The notes under the pieces were generated by a model. That model was not told where the DNA came from and made no database searches. It saw nothing but the letters and a program-made list of their open reading frames with translations. A stretch of 64,000 nt of DNA. Source: Gnetum montanum. Taxonomy: Eukaryota > Streptophyta > Gnetopsida > Gnetales > Gnetaceae. This document shows, one piece after another, positions 34,750 to 45,930 of the stretch. Location of the stretch: positions 75,020-139,019 of the forward strand of contig MNCI01024054.1 of assembly GCA_015680685.1 (NCBI GenBank), written 5' to 3'. Numbering within the stretch: the stretch's first letter is position 1; the number at the start of each line of letters is the position of its first letter. Both the position numbers and the translations under genes were made by a program.

Positions 34750-37060
34750 CTACAAGTGCATAGAAGTGCAAGGGGGGAAAGTCTAGTCCACATTGGTTTT
34801 GGATGAGAAACAACTTCACTTCTTAAAATTTTAAATTCTTGGATTGTCAATCCCACCCTATGCCTTCACTCTTAACCAAAACTTGCATTAATGCTAAGAT
34901 TTTTACCAATTTTGACTCTTAAAACCTTATGGAAACGTTAATCCCATGCATCCACACTAGTAATACCATGCCTAGTGTGGAAACATGCCTATTATTTTAC
35001 AAATTCATTAGAATTATGAATATTTTTCTATTTTTGGTAACCCAAACCTACCTTTTTCAAACCCAAGTTTCCAAAAAAGGGTAAGACATTAGTAAGGCTA
35101 GATACTATGAATTTCCATGCTAGGTTAGTAGTGCCCTACATGGAAGAAAGGGGGTAATACTCACCCTTACCTTCCAACACTCATCTAGCATAATTTTGAT
35201 CCAAAACTAGGCCTCACATGACCTAAAACCCCTTCAAGCATCTTAGGTAGCCTCAAAATCCCACAAGACCTAGTCAAAACTAGTCAAAATCTTGGATTTG
35301 GTGTTTTCCATGCTAGGGAAGGCTTCTTCAATTCTAAGCCTCTTACCCTTAGCGTTGATAGATGAGGGCAGAAAAAACTAACCTAAATTAATGACCTAAT
35401 AACCATTTCTTAATGCCTGGTGACCCCTAGACCTTGCCAGAGCCCTTTGAAGCTTCTGAAAGCTCCAAAAGTGGTCAAATATGGCATAAAATTGCCATCC
35501 ACCTCTCATCCATGTTGGGGCCATCATACCCAGCATGGATGAAAGGGTGGAGATTACATGAGGCACTTAGTGTTATGACCAAAAACCTCAATCACTGGAA
35601 AAAAATCAAGGATCCACAATGCAATAATTCCCCAATCCAAAATCCCCAAGGCCTTCATGATAACAATGGGATTCAAGGTGAATTGGCTAGTTCAACAAAT
35701 CGATCAGAGACTTATGAGACGTGAAACATGGGAATATAAATAGATTGAAATAATGCACAGAAAATAAATTTATTTTTTTAACACAAAACTTAAAACTTTA
35801 TTGAGAAAGAATAAAGGATAATTTAGAGAAATGTGTACAAATGGTTCCTGGATGAGTGAAAAGAGGGTTCACTTATGCAAGAGTTCAAATCCCATTCAAG
35901 CTAATGTGATCTACTCCATGATTTGGGTGTTAAGCCACTCCTGATGTTATTGAACCTTCATTTACTACTGCAATCTCAAATCTGCAAATTGGGTCACTAT
36001 GAAGGGATGAGAAAAGTAGAAAATTTGGATGCCAAATTACTTCATAGTGGGATTAGAAATCCTAGAGGTGCAGTGTTAACACCAAAAATCCACAAATCTC
36101 AAGGGTACAATGCTTCCACACTGAGATTTAAGAGAATGCAAGTATGGGAACTTGCAAGAGCTCATGAGTTCTTGAAAAATGCCCCAAGTGTGAAATTATA
36201 AAAATGGCTAAACATTGCTAAGAATTTGTTGAAAAAAAAAATTCTAAACTTGCTGAAAATTCTAGAACCTCTAAATGATGTTTGGAGGTTTGCATTTTAT
36301 AGGATCTTTGGGTTGCAAATGGGGCTGTAAACTGGCTATGATTTAGCTTCAAAAAAGGCTATAAATTGGTTGTGAAATGGCTAAAAATTAGCTACAAAAT
36401 GGTTTCAAATTTGATGTAAATTTGCTACCAAATCTAAGTGAGTTGGGTACCCAAATTTGGGAGGTTACTATACATAGTAAGTGCTTTCCCCCATGGACAT
36501 TCCATTTACTATAAATAGTAACTGGGGCACATCTTCCACACTAGAGATGAATCTTCCATGTTAAGCTCTTCACCATGCTTTTTGAAGTGGTTGGCCAATG
36601 TTGAAGTGCATGAAGTGATGAATTTTTTCTTTTGTGGCTTTCATGCCATGGGATTGAATTTTCCATCCTAGGAATGAAGCCTCCACACTGAAAGGAAACT
36701 TCCATGCTGAGGGGGCAAATTTTCTAGGATAGGAAAAAAGTTTCTAGGCTATCGAGAAACTTCCACATTGAAGGGGAAAAGTTTCCAGGACATGCATGTA
36801 GTCTCCACATTGAAGGATGAAAGTTTCCAAAAACCCCACCCTTCCACACTGGGGGTAGATGAGATCTACCCCCTACATGTTTTCCCAGCGTAGAAAAATG
36901 TATACCCTTCATAAAACCCATCAAATTACCTTTTTTGACATCAAAAAGGCATTTTGACCCCCACAAGCCAAAATATAAATACTAGATGACTTTTTTCACT
37001 TGGGAAATAAGGCTTTCATCACTTATGAGGCATTTTTCAACCCTGAAAGTATAATGTATA
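34750..37060 (-). repeat. LTR-like region of element B
   Basis: Reverse complement matches 22790-24110 of element A (with gaps), including the repeat array (36900-36530 on -) and the TATA box 36301-36295. Beyond the shared part it has hairpin units at 34951-34981, 35113-35145 and 35507-35542 in place of element A's 543-bp duplication. Confidence 0.55.
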
Positions 37061-37509
37061 CGAAATTGCTCATTGTGGTTACAATTTTTACATTTACAAT
37101 GAAGTTTTACCTTGTGTTTCATGGGGTGAAAGCTACATGATGATGATTGATTATAACATGCAAATTTTTGTGGTGTTTCAATGGCCTCGCTTTGTTGGTG
37201 TCTCAAGGATTAACCCAAGAGGCATCGACAAAGAATACAAAACACCACTCCATATTATAACACTATAATGCATACATGTCACATGAGAATTAGGCTATCT
37301 AGGTTACCAAAGTTTCTAGTTTAAGGATATGGTAGGCCATGGTACCAATTTAAGGCCTTGGCAAGCCATGTTTCTAGTTTAAGGTCATAGAAGACCATTG
37401 AAAGCATGCTCACTTGTTAACGATTATTGACTACATGTAGTATGTCTTTAGAAAGAAATGATTGACTAGATTGGCTAACTAATTCCCATTTATATTAGTT
37501 ATTCTTAAT

Positions 37510-38640
37510 GCTCTATTTTTCATAGGTTCTGGTAAAAATAAAGGGTCCTTCCTAGTTAGCTGAGAATTTGTCCGCATGCTCATAGATGGCCTTGAGGACT
37601 AGGTTCCCCTCCTTGATCTTATGAATGATCATGTTATGGTGATGTTCTTGCTTTTGCCTCTCTTAATAATGATCTATGTGAGAAAGTGCTTTCATACATC
37701 ACTCCTCCACTAAATCTAGGGCTACCATACACAACTCTTTGTTCTGCTCATTGTTGATGAAGTTATTCAAGTTTACTCAAAGTGATAGCACCTATAATTC
37801 AAGAGGTAAAACATATTCAGAACCATAAACAAGGCTATAAGATCTCATGTCAATTACCATGCGATAGGTTATTCTCTATGCCCATAGTGCATGGACAAGC
37901 CACTCATGCCACTTGCACTTACAATTGTTGAGCATCTTCTTGAGCAAGTTGATGATGGACTTGTTACTTACTTTTGCTTTTCCATTTGCTTGAGGGTAGT
38001 AACGTGACAAGAAAGAATGCTCAATGCCTAGGTTGTGATAAAAATACTTAGTTTCTTAGCTACTAAATTAAAGTCTATTGTCTGTAACTATGATCGTGGG
38101 TATGCCAAAATGGGCTACAATGTTATCTAGGATAAATTTGCAAACTTGTTTAGATGTGGTCTTTCTTAGGGCAATAACCTCAACCCACTTGGTAAAGTAT
38201 TTGGTTGCAATGATATGTCCTATATAAGAATTATGTGTTATAAGTCTAATGATATCCAATCTCCATCATTAAAATGACCATGTTATCTAGGTTGTATGTA
38301 ACTCAGTTGGTCATACATGTATGAGGTTACTATATTGCTAGCATGTGTCACATGACTTAACCTTTTCTAGGTAGTCATTTTTCATATGGGGCTAATAATA
38401 GCCTAACCATCTAATCTTAGTGGTCATGGCTCTAGGTCCTATATGCCCTCCACAAACTCCCTTATGAAGCTCCTCTAGGACTATTCTGGCTTCGATTTCA
38501 CCCATGCACTTTAGGAGTATGCCATCATAGGATCGTCAACATAATGTGTTATCACCTATGATGACATACTTATATGATTTCTTGTGTATGACATCTTTTT
38601 GAGCAATAGCCAGGCCTTAGGTAAAATTTGATATCATCAT
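37510..38640 (-). pseudogene. Integrase of element B, broken
   Basis: The core at 38259-38068 reads 'HIIATKYFTKWVEVIALRKT', 'FILDNIVAHFGIPTIIVTDN', which includes the second catalytic Asp in VTDN. A zinc-binding remnant lies upstream at about 38390-38300. The C-terminal part at about 37610-37545 reads 'NLVLKAIYEHADKFSAN*EGPF', where the stop (TAG) stands for the usual Trp. It belongs to the same reading unit as the RNase H and RT to its right. Confidence 0.72.
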
Positions 38641-38799
38641 ACAACTCCTTTAGAGGATCAATATGAAAGATAGCCATAAAGGTATCCTTAGTGTTTTTTT
38701 TTATGGGAGTAATGTAGTCCACAACTTACTAAACACATCTAGCATCACACTAAGGGCTAGTGTTGTAGTTGCATCAACTATGGTGTTTTCATTTTGAGG

Positions 38800-39126
38800 T
38801 ATGTGTTTGATATCAACATATATGAATTGTTGTAATAACAACTTCCCTAGGTCACAATAAGGCTATAAGTGCTTATCTTTACATGCATAGACTTAGGCTA
38901 CATGGTTAACCATGAGTTATGAATTACCCTTAATGGCTAGTTGTCTAATTCCTAGGTCTCGAGTTACCATCATCCCTTTGATCAAACCCTCATATTCCAC
39001 TATGTTGTTGGTACATGAGAACCATTGAATCTTGCCAAATGGGAATGTTACAATGGTAGTAGCACTAGCCCCATGGGTGGTTGAAGCTCCATTGAAGTTT
39101 ATGAATTCCTCATAACGCTTGGGCAC
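38800..39126 (-). pseudogene. RNase H domain of element B
   Basis: Open frame 39126-38917: 'INFNGASTTHGASATTIV' and 'CTNNIVEYEGLIKGMMVTRDLGI'. This is the F-D/N-G-A-S and TNN-x-x-E-Y-E pattern of the RNase H carried by Tat-type gypsy elements. The first catalytic Asp is Asn here (FNGAS). The domain removes template RNA during reverse transcription. Confidence 0.75.
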
Positions 39127-39166
39127 TTGGCTAATTATGTTAATGTGTTCATTAAGGAACTCAAGA

Positions 39167-39558
39167 TCTATGACTGCTTGGTCATCAATAGGAGAAACTA
39201 TGAGTTGTACAACTATAGCTTGACCTTTTGTTAAGAATTGGGATACATATTGGAGGTTGAACTCTATGGTTATGGCTTTTCATCAGGCAATGTGGCTACT
39301 TTCATAGATGTTGATCATTATGGCTTTGAGTATTTTGTCCTTGCAAATTATGTTGACTTGGCTCTATGACTGCTTGGTCATCAATAGGAGAAACTATGAG
39401 TTGTACAACTATAGCTTGACCTTTTGTTAAGAATTGGGATACATATTGGAGGTTGAACTCTATGGTTATGGCTTTTCATCAGGCAATGTGGCTACTTTCA
39501 TAGATGTTGATCATTATGGCTTTGAGTATTTTGTCCTTGCAAATTATGTTGACTTGGC
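39167..39558 (-). repeat. Perfect 196-bp tandem duplication inside pol
   Basis: 39167-39362 and 39363-39558 are identical base for base as far as I can compare. 196 is not a multiple of three, so it shifts the frame between RT and RNase H. The rest of the element is heavily mutated, so the duplication is recent or an assembly error. Confidence 0.9.
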
Positions 39559-40099
39559 TTCTGAAGAGGTCGTGTCTCCATTTCTTCAAAGAGAAGACTA
39601 GTCCTAGGCAATAATTCTTCACTTTAGTGTATTGGGTCTTATGGGCTACTAGCGCATGGCTAAGATAGTATAAAGCATTTCTACTCTATCATCACATTTC
39701 TAACAGAGTAGAAAGGCAATGGATGTATTAGATATGATCAGATAAATGTAAAATGGTTTACCCTCTTGTGGAGGATAGACTATCAATAGTTATGTCAACT
39801 CTTTCTTTAGGTTTTTAAAGGCCTCTTAGCATTAAGCTATCCACTCATAGTGAACTCCTTTCTTGAGCAAGTGTTGCATGGGTTGTAACCTATCTGTAAG
39901 CCTAGTAATAAATCTATGAATAAGCTGTAGTCTACCTTGTAATCCCTAAAGTTCCTTAATATTGGTAGGTGCTACTAATTTGGATATGGTCTTAACCTTC
40001 TTAGTATTTACATGTATCCCTGCTTCAGAGACTACAAAGTCAAGAATCTTACTAGTCTTGACACTGAAGACATACTTCGTAGGATTGAACCTAAGCTCG

Positions 40100-41018
40100 T
40101 ATTTGAGAAATCATTTAAGCATAAGGTCTAGGTTATTAGCATGGTCATTATCTATCTTAGACCTCATGGCTATATCATCTACATAATCATTTGTAAACCT
40201 AACATGTAATCACTGAAGATGTAGATCATGACTCTCTGGTTTGTTGCTCTAGTGTCCTTAAGGCCAAAGGGCATGATGGTATAACAAAAGGTACCCCATG
40301 AAATCATAAAGGTCATGATAAGTTGGTCCTCTAGGTTGATCCTAATTTGGTTATATCCCAAGAATCCATCCATAAAGAACAACAAGGCATGTCCAGCTAT
40401 AATATCACTAAGTTGATCAATACAAGGCAAAGGAAAGTCATCCTTTATGGTTGCTTTATTTAGGTTACAAAAATCAATGCAAATATAGATTCTCCAATTT
40501 TTCTTAGGGACTACCACTATGTTAGATACCCATTCTATGTAATCAATAGCCCTAATGAAACCTGCTTGGTAGAGCTTTGAGATTTCATCATGAACTACCA
40601 AGGCCAAATCAAGTCTAATCTTACACACTTTTTACTTAATTGGTTTAATGCTCGCATCCAATACCATGTTTTGCTAGACCAAACATGGGTCTAGGCCTGG
40701 CATATCTTCATATGACTAGGCAAATTTCTTAATGTTGTTCTATAAGACGTTGGTAATGTCTTGGGCATATTGAGGCTCTAGTGAGGAACATAGTTTAACG
40801 GTTTTCTCCTTACCATTGTGTGTTGTGATAGGAACCTCAACCAAAGAGTCTTTGGTTATGTCTCCTACTTCTAAGTCAAGGGTTTTCACTAGGTTTTCAA
40901 GCCATTCTAGAGGTTTCTCTATTGAGGCTATGTGGTCTACAAGACTCTCAAGCTCAAGATCTAGGTAATCAAGGTCGATACACCATTTAATATCACCATG
41001 AGGTCCATGCAGATACAA
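40100..41018 (-). pseudogene. Reverse transcriptase region of element B, broken
   Basis: 41018-40740 is the linker before RT ('NGKEKTVKLCSSLEPQYAQD'). 40628-40179 gives the fingers and palm: 'YQAGFIRAIDYIEWVSNIV', 'KDDFPLPCIDQLSDIIAGHA', 'FFMDGFLGYNQIRI' (first catalytic Asp), 'FCYTIMPFGLKDTRATNQR'. The YVDD catalytic box is present just downstream (about 40195-40181), but in another frame, after a frameshift, and is followed by 'IAMRSK'. Gypsy, Tat-like. Confidence 0.8.
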
Positions 41019-41276
41019 AGGTAAACTGATTTGCTCCTAGGTACTCATACTTTGATCTTGCATGTCAACCAAAAGCATATTAAGTGGCACCTAGGTAAAA
41101 GTAAATAAATAATGTTAAAATTCCATAAAACACATGCAAATCTAATGGCATCAAGGCCATCCAAGGTCATTAGTGAGATAAGGTCAATTTGACAAAGCGT
41201 AATAGAGGCATACAAATATCATATAAAGGTTAAACAAGGGGAACTATTAGGCTACAAATGGTTAATAAAGGCCACA

Positions 41277-41660
41277 ATTTCACCAATTTTAGTCCTTAAT
41301 GGGCCATGATGCTAGTTTAGAGTCTTGGTGGACTATGATGTGAATTTAAGGCCTTAGCAAGCCATGGTCATATGGTATCAAATGATGGTTAGGAAAGGTC
41401 AAATCCCAATATTTGATACCATTTAAAGGCCAAGAAAAAGGGTAAATAGAGCTATAATAAGATAAAAAATGAACATATAAGGATGCATAAAGGCCATAGA
41501 AGGTCAACAATGTTATCAAGACAATATAAGACCAAAAACAAGCCAAAACATTATGTAATAGGGCAAAACTTAAGAAAAATAGGTCATATATGAAAATTTG
41601 ACTAATATAGTTTAAATATGATTAGGTTTTTCCAATTTTAGGCCTTAGTAGGCCATGTTT
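41277..41660 (-). other. Spacer with repeated 'ccatggccttaaact' motif
   Basis: On + the motif appears as 'gggccatgatgctagttta', 'aaggccttagcaagccatgg' and 'aggccttagtaggccatg'. It is the counterpart of 29720-29830 (element A) and 37325-37400. Confidence 0.45.
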
Positions 41661-41739
41661 TGAGGCTATAACACTATTAGGTGAGTTTAGAGATCAATTA
41701 GGATTGTTTGGATCCAAAAATCAAGTGTTTAAGGCTTCC

Positions 41740-42960
41740 ACTTTGGGCTCAGCATGGAAACAAGAATCCTTAGTGCAGAAACTAAGGAAAATAGGTTTTG
41801 GGATGCTCAGATGTCCAAAAATAAGGTTCCAAAACCTTCCTAAAGTAGCACAAGGTCATGCCCCTAAAAATGAGCACTACAGAAGTCTATAAAGGCCAAA
41901 ATGTAGGTTTTGAAGCCTTTCCCTCTTGATTCCATGCTGGCCAACATGGAAAAGATGGGGTTTAGCATGTGCAACAAAAATCAAAGCAAAAATAAGGTCA
42001 AACATAGTTGAATAGGTAGCTAGAGTCCAAATCTAGAACTTGTGCATCTTCTAGCTTCATTCCAAGGTAATTTGAGGTTATTTTCAATGTCAATAGGTGT
42101 CAAAATGGCTTCCCCCCCCTTTTCCACATTGGGAATGGTATCCTCAACATGGAAAAATAGGAGGACACTTATTTTATGAATTCGGAGTGATTTGGGGGCA
42201 CTTTGACTAGGTTTCTAGGCCCCTAGGATTATAGAATTTGATTCTGCAAGTTTTTGGTTGATTTCAGACATGTTTGAAGGATGTTTAAGGGCACTTAAGG
42301 TCTTTCCCCTATTTTTGACACTAGGGGTGTTACTCCACTATGGAAGAATTAGGGGAATGGATTTTGGAGGTTGAAATTTGGTTAAACAAGAAACATCTTG
42401 AGGTTGTAAGGTCCTAGGCTTCTCTAGTATAGATCTTTGGCGTCTAGGAGTGTCATCTTGTCTCCAAAAGTGGAAAAGTAGCTTTTCTCTCTTATTTTCA
42501 TGCTGGGGGAGTTACTCCAACATGGAAAAGTAAGAATCCTAGATCTAGACCAATTCATATCATAATTTACTATGCATGTTACCTACTAGAGTTGCCAAGG
42601 TCAAGGGCTATGGATCCATGTCAAAATTTAGCAATTTTGGATATCCCTACATGATTTTTCAACTTCCCCTCTTTTTTCATGTCAAGGATGAAGAGATCAG
42701 CATTGAAAACTAGGGGAAAGCATTTTTTGGCCATCTAAGATTAGTCTCATAAAGTTTAAAGGCTCTAGTGATTGCTGCCAAGGTTCTAGAGTGCATGAAA
42801 GGTCATTTGATGTCATTATGAGGTTTTCAAGAGTTCCAAACAAGTTCCCCATTGCATTTCCATGCTACTGATACCATCCTCAGCATGGAAAAAGGGATCC
42901 ATGGTGTGGAAGAACTAGGAAACTTAAAACTAGGCCAATTTTAACCTTAATCAACTATGT
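41740..42960. repeat. Array of about seven 185-bp units, each with an imperfect hairpin
   Basis: Inverted pairs of the TTTCCATGCTGGG / CCCAGCATGGAAA motif are centred near 41750, 41940, 42135, 42325, 42510, 42690 and 42875, about 180-195 bp apart. The tightest is TCCATGCTGG joined directly to CCAACATGGA (41931-41950). At 42858 nine bases, TTCCATGCT, pair perfectly with AGCATGGAA. Sequence between hairpins is weakly conserved, with a better match two units apart ('gccaaggtcaagg' near 42595 and 42980). Confidence 0.65.
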
Positions 42961-43089
42961 ATGTTAGCCTTCAAGGTTACCAAGGTCAAGGACCAGGGCT
43001 TTGAATAAGAAAAAAGAATGAGGGTTTTGACTTTAATAGTGATAGAAAATGAGGGATTTGAACAAAAAATAAGACATATTTAATATATA

Positions 43090-43265
43090 GTAGACATCTT
43101 TTTCACACTATAAAATCACCAATAGATGTCTTTCATACATAGTAGATGCCTTTTTTGTGCTACAAGAAAAATCAAATAGACATCTTAAGTCATGAGTAGA
43201 TTTCTTTCATTTGGAGTAGATGTCTTTTGAAGATATCTTCAAGTAGAAGTCTTTTTGAGAGAGGC
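43090..43265. repeat. Degenerate (A)GTAGATGTCTTT repeat array
   Basis: About seven units of 20-24 bp, such as 'aatagatgtctttcat', 'agtagatgccttttt' and 'agtagatgtcttttgaag'. Related units, some inverted, lie at 62250-62480 in the copia LTR, so this may be the matching LTR portion of a second copia copy. Confidence 0.5.
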
Positions 43266-43610
43266 TCAACAGGATGGGGTTTGGGAAAAGTTACCATGTA
43301 CTATAGCCTTAATAGATACTTACAAAAACAAAAACTTAACTCTAATTAACTACTATTCCATTGAAAATTAAAGGTTCTTAGAAATCTAAGGAAGGAATTT
43401 CATCTTTTGAGGATTCTCTTCTCAACTGAACTTCTTCAATGTCCAAGGCTTCGCTTCCTCTCATGAATTTGTTAGTGAGAGTTTTCTAGTTCCCTTATTC
43501 TCACCTTTCAGTTCTTCATTCTTTCTTGATTACTTTGTTCTTTTGAGTTGATGTCGAATCTCTCCTATGATCCTGGCAAAAGTCCTTTCTTGGTGCACTT
43601 TGATAAGGCC

Positions 43611-44030
43611 ATAGAGTTCAATGATATGGCCAACTATTCACATAATAATACTTAAGATTTCAACCCCATTTTTTATTCCCTAATTTATTACAATAATAGC
43701 ATCTAATCCTCTTATGGTAGTAAGAATGAATAAGATGATCAAAGCTTTTAGGATTCTTTTGGTGGATAAGAGCACCTTCTAATTTTAATGTAGTAGGAGT
43801 GTCCTTTAGAAGATCATTTGATTGTAGTGGGCTTGTTGATGATGGTTTCTCTTAAGTACAACACCCTAGTTCACTCTTATCATGTGGACTTCTTCCTTAT
43901 CCTAAAATCACTTGAAGGGATTTGTTTCTCTTCACCAGCCTTTCATTTACTAATTTAACATTTGCAACTTCTACTTTGGCCTATTCATAAGAAAAAGTTA
44001 GCTTTTTGTTCTCAGGAAATGATTTCATGT
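43611..44030 (-). pseudogene. Copia gag fragment, second copy
   Basis: Matches 54796 to about 55190 in the same orientation ('gatatggccaactattcaca', 'ccactcttatcatgtggac'-type blocks), at roughly 85-90 percent by eye. On the - strand this is the zinc-knuckle-following C-terminal part of a copia gag. Together with the other copy it brackets element 4. Confidence 0.55.
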
Positions 44031-44089
44031 AGTCAATGCTTCATTCTCTTAGTGCATCTGATTCAAATCCTTTTTGATTAAGTGTGTTT

Positions 44090-45930
44090 CAACTTCTACT
44101 ATGGACTATTTGGAGATGGCCATTACTGCTTCCTTCTTAGCCTTTTCAAACTGTTCTTGAATTTTTTTGATAGCTTCATCTCTTGTCATTGATAGGCTAA
44201 GGATTTCTTATTCTACAAGTCAAGCACAAAGTTCAACAACCTCCATAGCCAAGCATTGATTTTTCTCTTAAGCTGTTTCTAGTTTTCCCTTCAAAATGAT
44301 GCATCTACCTCTTGCATTCAGTAGCTCTAACTAGGTTGCAATGATATTATCTAGAAGATCAAAGATGTCTAGAGTCGGTTGCCTGGTTCCTACTAGTCGT
44401 TCCAACAACTGTTCATGTTGGGCTACATTCAATTTTCTACTAACCATGCCTGTAGACATCTACACATCTTGGAATGTAGAGACATATAGTATAGATAGCA
44501 CAGGTGCATTCAGTGCTTCAACTACATGGTCAGCTACCACTTCTACATCTATCTCCTAATCTTAGTGCTACATCACTAAGACAGTTGCCTCTTCACCTTC
44601 CTCCAACCTCATTAAGAAAGTGGTGACATTCCCAAATATTTCTAGGAATAGATGGTGTGTTGCTCATGACACCATCACCTCTAAGTGTTGGGATTTGACC
44701 TTAAAGGTAGTTGCATTCTTTGGAGTGAGAAAATGGAACCACCCCTCTCTATCTGATTGAATATTTGGCCCACCTCATTAAGGTGACTCATTGCTAGCCG
44801 ATACATAGATGGATCTTCCCCACTCATTCCTGCTTGTTGGTCTTGTTTGCTCAAGAACTATTCTCAAATTTGATGTAGATGCTCAAGGATTACATAGGCC
44901 TTTAGTTTTTTCTCCTGAGTGGGTGGTGGTGGTAGTAGCTCCTCTTCTTGAGTGATTATTGGCATCTTATCCTTCATGATTTTTTCCCATGAGGCCAAGG
45001 GAGCATGCTTGAGAGTGTCATTTGAGTAGCGAACAATCCCTACCCTCTTGCGAAGTTTCCTAATAAGGCACAGAAAGGACAAGTTCTTCCTTCCATGTTC
45101 ATTCTCCTTGAAGTGCTTCTCAATCTACAAATAAATTATCTATGGAAGGTTAATGAGAAATTTTTCACTTAGAGTGGTGCATGCTCCAGTAAAGAAAGCA
45201 GTCACCTTGCTTGGCCTCACCGTTGGATTGAGGTGATAAGCCACAATCTTGAAATAAATTTTCTCTACTGGTGTGAGTGCACTAAACTCCTTACAGTTTA
45301 CCCCATAGCATCACTAGGTCCATTACCTTTTTACCTCAAAATCACCTTTTGTTGATATTTCAGCCAACTATGTTCCAACATTTGGCAACCCTAGTGCCTA
45401 TGCAATAGCCTCCACCGAGTAGAACACTTGAATGCCCTTGATTTTTACAATGGACCCTAGCCTTTGGGTAATCTAGAAGAGATAGGTTTCTCCCATGTAT
45501 CATTCCCCACTAGATGTGATGATTGGCCAGATGGGAGAGATTTGCAATTGTGTTTTAACATCCTCTAAAGCTTTTTCCAAAAATGGCCCAGATTTTATCT
45601 CTTGAAGAATTGATCTTTGAATTTCTCAGGCCTTGATGATGTATAGGTAGGCTTGAGTTAGAGTGACCTCAAGCCTTGGCATAGGTTTAGGCACTTCTTC
45701 TCATTGGGATTATTTAGTAGGCACCTCTTCCTCTGAAATCTGTCAAACAAATTCCACTTTGAGTTCCTCACAAAGAGGTCTAGTTGCATGGATCACCTCT
45801 TTTTGTTCTTGGCCTTGTTCCTACTGGCCCCTTCTAACTTTGGGCCATTTTTCCCATGGTTGTGAGGGTTCTCCTAATTGTGACTGCTTTTGTTTGAATG
45901 CCATCCATGATCACAATAAGACCATGGATT
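44090..45930 (-). pseudogene. 3' ORF ('ORF3') of element 4, unknown function
   Basis: Located after integrase and the stem-loop. Readable blocks: 'VEAIAQALGLPNVGTQLAEI', 'NCKEFSALTPVEKIYFKIVA' and 'VRPSKVTAFFTGACTTLSEK' (about 45425-45165), then 'FLCLIRKLRKRVGIVRYSND' with a Pro/Glu stretch 'QEEELLPPPPTQEKK' (45082-44864), and a Glu/Lys-rich coiled coil near the end ('DEAIKKIQEQFEKAKKEA'-like, about 44190-44140, one stop at a Gln codon). It matches element 5 and so belongs to the element. I see no transmembrane segment, so env-like identity is unsupported. Confidence 0.5.

Larger units (their letters stand above)
34750..41700 (-). mobile_element. Element B: Tat-like gypsy element, pol plus 3' LTR-like region
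   Basis: On the - strand: RT region (41018-40100), RNase H (39126 to about 38800), integrase (about 38640-37510), spacer, and an LTR-like region from about 37060 to 34750 that matches the element A LTR in inverted orientation. gag and protease are not seen upstream; the spacer 41277-41660 and the hairpin array 41740-42960 lie there instead. Pol is decayed but its domain order is canonical. Confidence 0.6.

Noticed and set aside
41740-42960. CRISPR-like array (regular spacing of short repeats)
   Set aside because: The repeats are degenerate inverted pairs about 185 bp apart in plant retroelement DNA; there are no uniform direct repeats or cas genes.
44090-45930. Env-like gene call for ORF3
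   Set aside because: The position fits Athila env-like genes, but no signal peptide or transmembrane segment is visible; kept as unknown.
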